This document shows, piece after piece, positions 31,557 through 38,961 of a stretch of 64,000 bases of DNA. The DNA is from Nonomuraea thailandensis (GTDB lineage Bacteria; Actinomycetota; Actinomycetes; Streptosporangiales; Streptosporangiaceae): the NCBI RefSeq assembly GCF_024172165.1, contig NZ_JAMZEB010000002.1, positions 868,001 to 932,000 of the forward strand. Reading direction: 5' to 3'. Every line of letters begins with the position of its first letter. The stretch's first letter is position 1. The translations under genes and the position numbers were made by a program. The notes below the pieces were generated by a model that ran no database searches, was not told the origin of the DNA, and saw only the letters and a list, made by a program, of their open reading frames with translations.

Positions 31557-32603
31557 CTATCCATTGACGACGTGAATGGGATGTTGCACGACGGCGTCGA
31601 AGTGATAGCCGAACGGGTGGCGCGGTGTGGTGAGGGGCTGCGTGGCGCCGGTCTCGTCCGTGGCGCGCGCCATGAGCAGGCGTGTTCCCGTGCGCTCCGG
31701 AGCCCAGGCGATGTGCCAGGGCAGCCAGGCCTTGACCAGGTGCTGGCCGTGATGCTCGGCTGTGCGCCAGCTCAGCCCGCCGTCGAAGCTGACCTCCACC
31801 CGGACGATCCTGCCCCGCCCCGACCATGATCGCCCACGCAGGATGTGCGGGCCCGCGACAGGCACGCGCGCATTCCAGGGGATCTCGAATGCGCTCTTCA
31901 CCGGCTGTGTCGTGACGTCGGGGTAAAACACCGTGTTCCACGGTGTGTGCAGCGGCCGGGTCGAGACTTCCATGTCGCCGAGCCATTTGATCGACGCTAT
32001 TCCCACCCATCCCGGCACCACCAGCCGTGCCGGAAATCCATGGTCGGGCGGCAGCGGGACGCCGTTCATTTCATAGGCGACGAGCACGTCGTCCATGGCC
32101 TTGCCGATGGGCAGCGGACGGCGGACGTGACCATGATCCTCGAACGGGGCGTCGAGCCCGGTGGGCAGCACGTCCACCGCCTCGGGGCGTACGCCGGCCT
32201 GGCTGAGGAGATACTTCAGCGGCACCCCGCGCCACCGCGCCACCCCGATCGCGCCGAGCCCCCACTGCGTGCCTGGAGCGCCGTCGTGCTGTTGCGTGCG
32301 GTAGAAACGCCGCCCGTTGCCCGCACACTCGATCGCCAGGTCGTACGTGCGCGACGGCATGGCGCGCAACTCGTCGTAGCTGAACTCGCGCGGACATCGC
32401 ACGCCCTCCCCGTGGATGCCCAGCCGCCAGGTGGTGACGTCGATGAGCGGGGTGAAGGTGTGGTTGCGGACGAAGAAGCGGTCGTTCGGGGTGTGGTAAC
32501 CGAGCCCCGCCATGGACTCCCAGCGCATCTCGGCGCTGTTGCCGTGGACCCTGAACAGGTGGTCGGGCAGCGGCTTCACGATCGCCGCGGTGGCTTGCTT
32601 CAT
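31557..32603 (-). CDS. Sulfite-oxidase-family molybdopterin oxidoreductase
   Basis: A 348-residue molybdenum enzyme of the sulfite oxidase/YedY-like fold. The Mo-ligating cysteine is C93 in IECAGNGRRFY. It also has PNDRFFVRNH, GVARWRGVPLKYLL, PGWVGIASIKWLGDMEVS and a C-terminal dimerisation domain (RIVRVEVSFDGGLSWRTAE). No heme b5 domain, transmembrane helix or Tat signal was seen, so it is probably cytoplasmic. The natural substrate (sulfite or other S/N-oxide) cannot be assigned. It stands alone on the minus strand. Confidence 0.9.
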   Translation of the reverse strand: MKQATAAIVKPLPDHLFRVHGNSAEMRWESMAGLGYHTPNDRFFVRNHTFTPLIDVTTWRLGIHGEGVRCPREFSYDELRAMPSRTYDLAIECAGNGRRFYRTQQHDGAPGTQWGLGAIGVARWRGVPLKYLLSQAGVRPEAVDVLPTGLDAPFEDHGHVRRPLPIGKAMDDVLVAYEMNGVPLPPDHGFPARLVVPGWVGIASIKWLGDMEVSTRPLHTPWNTVFYPDVTTQPVKSAFEIPWNARVPVAGPHILRGRSWSGRGRIVRVEVSFDGGLSWRTAEHHGQHLVKAWLPWHIAWAPERTGTRLLMARATDETGATQPLTTPRHPFGYHFDAVVQHPIHVVNG

Positions 32604-32801
32604 GGAGCATCACCTCTTAGTGCCTATTTCCTACCAGGAAACCATTTAATCTCCTCGCGCTGTCTCCGCGCGCCCCTCATTGCCAAAATCTGTCATGACA
32701 CTGCGGGAACGTTCCATTGCTGCCGCTCACCGACTCCTACCCGAGGTCAGGCCCACCCCAACGCCTCCACGGGCCATGTCCTCGTGTGGCGGGGTGCCGG
32801 C
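32604..32801. promoter_or_regulatory. 198-bp gap, promoter region of the sulfite-oxidase-family gene
   Basis: The 198 bases include an AT-richer patch (CCTACCAGGAAACCATTTAAT near 32630) suitable as promoter for the minus-strand sulfite-oxidase-family gene. No ORF, repeat or convincing hairpin was seen. Confidence 0.35.
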
Positions 32802-33737
32802 TCAGCTCGCCTTCACGAGGGTGGCGAAGGGTGTGCCGGCGTTGAGGCGTTCGATCAGGGAGAGGAGGCCTGCGCGGCCTCCGTTGTCGCGTAACCAGCG
32901 GGCCACCTGGCAGGCGGACTTGGCGTACGTGCCGGCGTCCTTGCTCGCGGCGGTCAGCCACTCGTCGAGCGTCACGGGAAGCGGGCCTGACGGGGGCACC
33001 AGGCAGCGGTCGTCGGCTGCCCCGGGGTCCTTGACCGCCCCACGACCGTCGGCGGTCCCGGAATCGTCGGCGGCCCGGGGGTCATCGGTGGTCCCGGGGT
33101 CGTTGGTGGTTCGGGGGGTGGAGGCGGTTCGGGGGGTGGAGGCGGTTCCGGGGTCGTTGGTGGTTCCGGGGTCCTCGGCCGGTTGGCGGGCGTCGGTGGT
33201 TCCGCGGTCCTCGGCCGTTTCGGGGGCGAGGTAGCGGGCGTCGTCGGAGACCACGACCGCGAGGCCCTCGTCGAACCACTGCGGGACCTCCGCCCCGGAC
33301 GTGAGTCTGGTGTGCAGCTCGACGTGCGACATCTCGTGGGAGGCGATCACCGTGTCGACGCCTCTCGGGGAGAGCATCACCGCCCGGTTGAGCACCGCGA
33401 TGCCGCGCTCCTTGCCGCCTCCGATTCGCTCATAACAGCTCTCTGTCATACAGACGAGCAGGGTGGGAGAGCTCGTACGGGTGCCGTAGAAGTCGGTGAT
33501 CCGGGTGCGGGCCTCGGCGACCGTTCGTTTCACCTGTGCCTTCTGGGCGTCTGACAGGCCGTCTTCGGTGTAGACGGAGCCCTCCAGCTCGATCAGGCCG
33601 TAGCAGCCGGGGCAGGTGGTGGCGGCCAGGGAAGGGTAGGCCAGGACCACTCCGGCGAGGGCGGCGACGAGCAGCGCTGCCAGCACGGCGAGAACGCGCG
33701 TCCAGAGCTTGCGGGACTTCTTTCGCGCGGAGGGCAT
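32802..33737 (-). CDS. Membrane-anchored gluzincin-like metallopeptidase
   Basis: A 311-residue protein. The basic N-terminus is followed by one TM/signal anchor (about residues 11-34), then an extracellular domain with HEMSH (134-138) and WFDEGLA (154-160), which fits HExxH plus a downstream Glu ligand as in MA-clan peptidases. CPGC and two other cysteines may form disulfides. Residues about 175-235 are a Thr/Asp/Pro repeat-rich linker (NDPGTT, STPRTA) before a helical end. The ATG at 33737 is favoured over 33827 because AAGGAG lies 10 nt upstream and the TM comes near the start. No specific family name is assured. Confidence 0.72.
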   Translation of the reverse strand: MPSARKKSRKLWTRVLAVLAALLVAALAGVVLAYPSLAATTCPGCYGLIELEGSVYTEDGLSDAQKAQVKRTVAEARTRITDFYGTRTSSPTLLVCMTESCYERIGGGKERGIAVLNRAVMLSPRGVDTVIASHEMSHVELHTRLTSGAEVPQWFDEGLAVVVSDDARYLAPETAEDRGTTDARQPAEDPGTTNDPGTASTPRTASTPRTTNDPGTTDDPRAADDSGTADGRGAVKDPGAADDRCLVPPSGPLPVTLDEWLTAASKDAGTYAKSACQVARWLRDNGGRAGLLSLIERLNAGTPFATLVKAS

Positions 33738-34333
33738 CCTGCGAGGGCTCCTTGATGGTGGGTGTGCGGGTGGTGAGGCCACTCTTTCGCAGTTTCGGGG
33801 CGGGCACATCGGACCGTGGTTTGACATTCCTCGGGGGTGGGCTCACAGGCAAGGAATGAGTGGTGGAAATGGCGGTGAACGGCGGAGTTCGCCGCACGGC
33901 GACGGGCGAGTCGTGAAGAGGGCCCTGGACACAACGGGTGTCGGGAGCAGCCAGGGAAGCAAGGTGTTGGACGCCTTGGGGTCGCTGGTGGCCAGGGTGC
34001 TGGTCGCGTTTGGGGCGGCTGATGGTCCGAAGGGCGGTCGCCTTGGGGTGGCTCGCGGTGCGGAGTGCGGATCCCGTTAGGCAGTGGCTCGTGGTGCGGG
34101 ATGCGGATCACGTTGGGGTGACTGATGGCCTGGAGGCGGCGGTCGTGTGGTGCGGAGTGTTGGTCGGACGGGTGGACGGGTTGAGTGGTGTGGTGGGCGC
34201 GGCGCGGTGCTGGTGGGGTGGGCGCCATCCGTGCCTCGCGGGGCGGCCAAAATCGGGGCAAAACATACATCTATATGGCGTTATGTCTGTATTTGGGAGC
34301 AGGGGGCACGGACACCGTCGAAAGGGAACGCTC
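33738..34333. other. 600-bp non-coding gap with degenerate repeats and AT-rich promoter
   Basis: No convincing gene is seen. The open frames here have skewed composition (His/Pro- or Gly/Arg-rich) and no family match. An imperfect 36-bp tandem repeat (34048-34117) lies in a G/T-skewed section. Around 34255-34300 an AT-rich segment (AAACATACATCTATATGG) could be the promoter of the small secreted protein, with an inverted ACATA/TATGT pair. Confidence 0.5.
34048..34117. repeat. Imperfect 36-bp period direct repeat
   Basis: Positions 34048-34081 and 34084-34117 match at 28 of 34 positions or better by eye, sharing GTGGCTCG, GGTGCGG and TGCGGATC blocks. The period of 36 is a multiple of three, but neither reading frame gives a plausible protein. 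Confidence 0.7.
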
Positions 34334-34648
34334 ATGGGAGCCGCAACCCACCTCCTCGCGGGCGCCGCACTCGCCATCACCCCTCTGACCCCGGCCGCCG
34401 CCGGCACCATCACCCACCGCAGCCCGACCTGCCACTACGTCAACCAGACAGCCGACCCGGCCCCCGTCAGGCTGGGCCCTGGCAAGAAGCACCGTAAGAC
34501 GGCCGAGCTGCCCCCGTCCGACACCCCCGTCAAGGCCACCTGCGCCGCCAGGGGACGCGGCCCCGGCCACTGGGTGCGGGTCAAGGACGGCGAGCAGAAG
34601 GGCCGCTGGATCTGGCGGAACAGGCTCCAAGCCTGGACGGGGGAGTGA
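34334..34648 (+). CDS. Small secreted protein, SH3-like
   Basis: A 104-residue protein with a signal peptide (about 1-24, ending AAAGT) and a mature part of about 80 residues holding two cysteines (HRSPTCHYVN and KATCAARGRG) and the end GHWVRVKDGEQKGRWIWRNRLQAW, which is reminiscent of bacterial SH3 domains. AAAGGGA lies 6 nt before the ATG. Many actinomycetes secrete such proteins; the target is unknown. Its stop adjoins the stop of the convergent PolX gene (TGATCA). Confidence 0.78.
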   Translation: MGAATHLLAGAALAITPLTPAAAGTITHRSPTCHYVNQTADPAPVRLGPGKKHRKTAELPPSDTPVKATCAARGRGPGHWVRVKDGEQKGRWIWRNRLQAWTGE

Positions 34649-36328
34649 TCAGCGCCCCAGGAAGGCCAGCAGCCGCTCCAGCGGCCACGTGTTGATGACG
34701 TCGTCCGTGGTCAGCCAGGCCCGCTGCGCGATCCCCACCCCGAACCGCTGGTTGGCCAGGTGCGGGATCGCGTGCGAGTCGCTGTCGATCGAGAACTTCA
34801 CCCCGTGGTGCCTGGCCAGCCGCACCAGGTCGGACGGCAGGTCGGAGCGGTCGGGGAAGGAGTCGATCTCCATGGCGGTGCCGGTGCGGGCCGCGGCACG
34901 GAAGACGGCGTCCCAGTCGGCGTCCACGGGCTCGCGCTTGCCGATCTTGCGGGTCGTGGGGTGGCCGATGATGTCGACGTACGGGTTCTCGCAGGCGGTG
35001 ATGAAGCGGCGGGTCATCTCGTCGCGTGACATGCCGAAGTGCGAGTGCACGGAGGCCACGCACACGTCGAACTCCCGCAGGACCTCTCCCGGCCAGTCGA
35101 CCGAGCCGTCGGGGGCGATGTTGAGCTCGGTGCCGTGCAGGAGGCGCATGTCGGGATATTTCGCTTGCAGCTCGGCCACCCGGCCCCGCTGTTCGAGCGC
35201 CTTGTCCAGGGTCATGCGCTGCATCGCCAGGTCGGGCGCGTGGTCGGTGACCGCGTAGTAGGCGTAGCCGCGGGCGTGACCGGCGGCCACCATGTCCTCC
35301 AGGGAGGCGATGCCGTCGGTCAGGTCGGTGTGGGTGTGCAGGTCGCCCTTGAGGTCGGCCAGCTCGACCAGGACGGGCAGCTCGCCGGCGAGCGCCGCCT
35401 TGACCTCCCCGCCGTCCTCGCGCATCGGCGGCGGAACGTACTGCATGCCGAGGGCGTCGTAGATGTCCTCCTCGGACTCGGCGGCGATCACCCGCTCGCC
35501 CTCGAACAGCCCGTACTCGGACAGCTTCCAGCCCTTCTTCACCGCCATCTCCCTGATGGCGACGTTGTGCTCCTTGGAGCCGGTGAAGTACTGCATGGCC
35601 GCGCCCCACGAGCCGGCCGGCACCACGCGCAGGTCCACCTGGATGCCGGACGTGGTGCGGATCGAGGTCTTCTTGTCGCCGGCGGCGATGACGTCGGCGA
35701 CGTACGGCTGGGCGCGGAAGTCCTCCATGATGGACTCGGGCGCGACCGCGAGGATGTCGATGTCGCCGATCGTGTCGCGCATCCGCCGCAGCGACCCCGC
35801 GTACGCGATGCGCTCGGCCTTGAGCGAGCCCATCACCTGCTCGGCCAGGGACATCGCGACGCCGATGTGCACCCGGCGGCCCGACTGCTCCAGCTGCTCG
35901 ATGCCCTTGAGCAGGTTGGCCAGGGTCTTGGGGCCGAGGCCCTTGACGCCGTCGAGACGGCCGGAGGTGATCGCCTCGCTCAGCGCCGTGGTGGAGTCGA
36001 TGCCGTAGTCCTCGAACAGCATGATCGCGGTCTTCGGGCCCAGGGACGGCACCCTGGTCAGCCGCCGCACGCCGTCGGGGACGCGGCCCCGCAGGTCGTC
36101 GAGCTGCCGGAAGCTCCCGCGCTGCAGGAACTCCTCCATCTTCTTGGCGATGGCCTCGCCCACCCCGGGCACGGAGCGCACGTCGACGACCGAGATGTCC
36201 TCGGGATACCCGGCGATCGCCTTGGCCGCCTTCTGGTAGCTCCGCACCCGGAAGGCGTCGCCGCCGCAGAGCGCGAACAGCTCCGCGTATTCCTGCAGCG
36301 CCGCCGCCGCTTCCTCGTTTGCCCGCAT
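34649..36328 (-). CDS. polX: DNA polymerase X family protein with PHP domain (PolX)
   Basis: A 559-residue bacterial PolX. The N-terminal HhH segments (VRSVPGVGEAIAKKM, VPSLGPKTA, VKGLGPKT) bind DNA. The nucleotidyltransferase core has GSLRRMRDTIGDIDIL with D189 and D191 and the third Asp in IQVDLRV. The C-terminal PHP domain (LKGDLHTHTDLTDG, VTDHAPD, LHGTELNI, VASVHSHFG, IIGHPTTR, DSDSHA) has all its metal ligands and gives 3'-5' exonuclease activity. It serves gap filling in base-excision repair. The ATG at 36328 has AAGGT 6 nt upstream. Confidence 0.95.
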   Translation of the reverse strand: MRANEEAAAALQEYAELFALCGGDAFRVRSYQKAAKAIAGYPEDISVVDVRSVPGVGEAIAKKMEEFLQRGSFRQLDDLRGRVPDGVRRLTRVPSLGPKTAIMLFEDYGIDSTTALSEAITSGRLDGVKGLGPKTLANLLKGIEQLEQSGRRVHIGVAMSLAEQVMGSLKAERIAYAGSLRRMRDTIGDIDILAVAPESIMEDFRAQPYVADVIAAGDKKTSIRTTSGIQVDLRVVPAGSWGAAMQYFTGSKEHNVAIREMAVKKGWKLSEYGLFEGERVIAAESEEDIYDALGMQYVPPPMREDGGEVKAALAGELPVLVELADLKGDLHTHTDLTDGIASLEDMVAAGHARGYAYYAVTDHAPDLAMQRMTLDKALEQRGRVAELQAKYPDMRLLHGTELNIAPDGSVDWPGEVLREFDVCVASVHSHFGMSRDEMTRRFITACENPYVDIIGHPTTRKIGKREPVDADWDAVFRAAARTGTAMEIDSFPDRSDLPSDLVRLARHHGVKFSIDSDSHAIPHLANQRFGVGIAQRAWLTTDDVINTWPLERLLAFLGR

Positions 36329-36453
36329 GCCCATACCTTAGGGGGCCGCTACGACAGTCCTGGCTGCGATGGCTCTCCCGCGAGGGCCCGCAGAGGCGGG
36401 CGATCCTCCACGCGAGGAGGGCCGGTCCAGGGTGCGGGGGCCGTTGGGCGTGA

Positions 36454-36500
36454 GGAGGGCGGCAGAAGGGGGAGCCGGACGCCGCCCTCCAGCCGGCTCC
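36454..36500 (-). terminator. Overlapping alternative hairpins after the aldo/keto reductase
   Basis: GGAGCCGG (36471-36478) pairs with CCGGCTCC (36493-36500), while GGAGGGCGGC (36454-36463) pairs with GCCGCCCTCC (36481-36490). The two stems are mutually exclusive. They follow the minus-strand aldo/keto reductase stop at 36506 and probably terminate it. Confidence 0.55.
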
Positions 36501-36505
36501 GTCGT

Positions 36506-37474
36506 TCAGAAGCGCACCTCACGAGGCCGGTACGGCGCCTCCAGGAACGCGATCTCCTCCTCCGACAACTCCACGGAAACGGCCGCCACGGCATCGTCCA
36601 CGTGCCGCTCCTTCGTGGCCCCCACGATCGGCGCGCTGATCTCCCTCCGGGCCAGCACCCAGGCCAGCGCGATCTGCGCCGCGGGCAGCCCGCGCTCCGC
36701 CGCCACCTGCGCCACCCGGTCGATGATCAGCTTGTCGTTCTCCGGGTCGTACAGGTAGTCGATCCGCTCGTCCGAGCCCGTCCTGGCCGTCGCGGTGGCG
36801 GAGCCGGCCCTGGCCAGCACGCCGCGCGCCAGCGGGCTCCACGGGATCACGCCCACGCCCTGGTCGGCGCAGAGCGGCAGCATCTCGCGCTCCTCCTCGC
36901 GGTAGAGGAGGTTGTAGTGGTTCTGCATGGAGACGAACCTGGTCCACCCGTTGGCCTCGGCCACTTGCTGGGCCTTGGCGAACTGCCAGGCCCACATGCT
37001 GGACGCCCCGAGGTAGCGGGCCTTGCCCGCCCGGACCACGTCGTGCAGCGCCTCCATGGTCTCCTCGATGGGCGTCTGGTCGTCCCAGCGGTGGATCTGG
37101 TAGAGGTCCACGTAGTCGGTGCCGAGCCGGGTGAGCGAGGCGTCGATGGCGTCGAGGATGTGCTTGCGCGACAGACCGCGGTCGTTGCGCCCCCTGCCCA
37201 TCGGGAAGTACACCTTCGTGGCCAGCACGTAGTCCTCGCGCCTGGCGAAGGTGGCGCGCAGCACCTCGCCGGTCACGACCTCGCTCGCGCCCGCGCTGTA
37301 GACGTCGGCGGTGTCGAAGAACGTCACGCCCGCGTCGGCGGCCCTGCGGACGAGGGGCTCCGCCTCGTCCCGCGCCAGCGCCCACTGCTGCTCGGCGGGA
37401 TCGCCGTAGCTCATCATGCCCAGGCAGAGCCGGGAGACCTTCAAGCCTGATTGACCCAGTTGCGTGTACTTCAT
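36506..37474 (-). CDS. Aldo/keto reductase
   Basis: A 322-residue member of the YajO-like aldo/keto reductases. GVTFFDTADVYSAG carries the Asp and Tyr, LATKVYFPMG the Lys, and YQIHRWDDQTP the His. The C-terminal APIVGATKERHVDDAV binds NADPH phosphate. The ATG at 37474 gives the usual MKYTQLGQSGLKVSRL opening, with GGTGAG upstream. Divergent from the lanthipeptide histidine kinase; no clear functional link. Confidence 0.92.
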   Translation of the reverse strand: MKYTQLGQSGLKVSRLCLGMMSYGDPAEQQWALARDEAEPLVRRAADAGVTFFDTADVYSAGASEVVTGEVLRATFARREDYVLATKVYFPMGRGRNDRGLSRKHILDAIDASLTRLGTDYVDLYQIHRWDDQTPIEETMEALHDVVRAGKARYLGASSMWAWQFAKAQQVAEANGWTRFVSMQNHYNLLYREEEREMLPLCADQGVGVIPWSPLARGVLARAGSATATARTGSDERIDYLYDPENDKLIIDRVAQVAAERGLPAAQIALAWVLARREISAPIVGATKERHVDDAVAAVSVELSEEEIAFLEAPYRPREVRF

Positions 37475-37662
37475 GGCACTCACCATATGACCAGATATGT
37501 CCACGTTACCTAGTGGGTGGATGCGAAATCAGGTTTGTCCAAAAGCGGAAATGACCTTTACACGGGCGACGCTGATCGGGTCGATTAGAGGAACGTTGCA
37601 AAACGGTGGGCGCCCTGGCGACGTGCCTGATCCGGCAGACCCGAACGCATACCGGGGGTGAG

Positions 37663-38826
37663 GTGGAAGACACACGCGGTGGACTCGTGTCCAGGGCCCG
37701 TGCCAAGCTTCGTGATCGGCGTGCCAGGCGGAAAGACCTGCGCGCCCGGCTCAGGGAACTTCCCTGGGTGGGCGGCCTCGGACTGGCCGCCGGGATCGCC
37801 GGGCTGTCGGTGCCGATCCTGACCGGGCTGGCGAGCTCGGGCATGGTGGCCGAGGGCGCGCTGGCGCTGCTCGTGCTGGTGGGCCTGCACGTCAGGTTCG
37901 TCACCGAGACCCCGGTGCGCCGGGCCGGCGCGTGGTGGATCGTGGCCGTGCAGGCGTGGCTGACGTACCTGCCGCTGACCGTGTTCGGCGCGGCGTGGAC
38001 CCCGGTCTGCGGGCTGCTGGCGGGGGCGCTGCTGGTGATGGCGGGCCGGATCCGCTCGACCGTGCTGGTGCTGCTGGCGCTGGCGTGCGGGCCGGTGGTG
38101 CTCGCGGCTCCGGACCGGTCCATGATCGACCCGCTGTGGGCGCTGGCCGCGCCGCTGACCGGCCTGGCCGAGTACGCGGTGATCACGCTGGCCAGGCGGG
38201 CCAGGCAGCTCGACGAGGCGCGTACCGACGTCATGCGCAGGGCCGTCGCCCTGGAGCGCCGCCGCTTCACCCGCGACCTGCACGACCTGGTCGGCCACCG
38301 GCTGACGGTGCTGGTGCTGAAGGTGCAGCTCCTGGAGCGGCTGGTCGCCGAGCAGGACCCGAAGGCGCAGGACGAGGTGAGCGAGACGCTGGAGCTGCTG
38401 CGCAGCCTCTCGACGGACGTCAGGGCGGTGGCGCATGGTTTGCGCAGCTCCTCGCTGGCCGCCGAGCTGGGCTCGGCGCGCTCGCTGCTGGAGTCGGCGC
38501 GGGTGCGCTGCCAGATCAGGGTGTCCTGCCGCGACCTGCCGGGCGACGTGGAGGAGGCGCTCACGCACGCCCTGCGCGAGGGCGTCACGAACGTGCTGCG
38601 CCACGCGGAGGCCCGCCAGTGCTCCGTGCATCTCCTGGAACGTGACCACATGGTGCGCCTGACGATCAGGAACGACGGGGTGCGCCCGCCGCGCCGCCCC
38701 GGCGACGCCGGCCAGGGCCTGCTGAACCTGGCCGAGCGCGTCTCCGGCCTCGGCGGCTGGCTGGAGGCCACCTCCTCCAGGACCGGCCAATTCACCTTCA
38801 GCGTCTACGTCCCGCGAAAGAAATAA
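37663..38826 (+). CDS. NarL-family sensor histidine kinase at the lanthipeptide locus
   Basis: A 387-residue kinase. A short basic N-terminus is followed by about four TM helices (residues about 36-170), a HisKA_3 dimerisation domain with phospho-acceptor H207 in RDLHDLVGH, and a HATPase with REGVTNVLRHAEA and GDAGQGLLNLAERV. There is no extracellular sensor domain, as in DesK-type kinases. The GTG at 37663 follows GGGGG; an in-frame ATG at 37606 would add 19 residues. HisKA_3 kinases signal to NarL/LuxR response regulators, and the only one in the window lies at 47055-47663, at the other end of the lanthipeptide genes. Confidence 0.88.
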   Translation: MEDTRGGLVSRARAKLRDRRARRKDLRARLRELPWVGGLGLAAGIAGLSVPILTGLASSGMVAEGALALLVLVGLHVRFVTETPVRRAGAWWIVAVQAWLTYLPLTVFGAAWTPVCGLLAGALLVMAGRIRSTVLVLLALACGPVVLAAPDRSMIDPLWALAAPLTGLAEYAVITLARRARQLDEARTDVMRRAVALERRRFTRDLHDLVGHRLTVLVLKVQLLERLVAEQDPKAQDEVSETLELLRSLSTDVRAVAHGLRSSSLAAELGSARSLLESARVRCQIRVSCRDLPGDVEEALTHALREGVTNVLRHAEARQCSVHLLERDHMVRLTIRNDGVRPPRRPGDAGQGLLNLAERVSGLGGWLEATSSRTGQFTFSVYVPRKK

Positions 38827-38961
38827 TCGCATCCCGGTCAATGATGTGGATTTCACAAATGCCATTTACATAGGCATGTATTGGTGCTGAAGGATGTGAC
38901 TAGCCGGGCGGCTCCAACGGCGAGAGGCTACTGAGCACACCGCCCCGGAGGTTCCGCCCAG
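38827..38961 (+). promoter_or_regulatory. Control region upstream of lanKC
   Basis: A 135-bp, locally AT-rich region with the inverted repeat ATGCC (38859-38863) / GGCAT (38873-38877) around ATTTACATA. This is the likely site for the response regulator. CGGAGG lies about 10 nt before the lanKC ATG. Confidence 0.4.

Noticed and set aside
33593..34270. 225-codon His/Pro-rich minus-strand frame in the 600-bp gap
   Set aside because: Composition is set by GGTG-rich DNA on the other strand; there is no ribosome site or family match.
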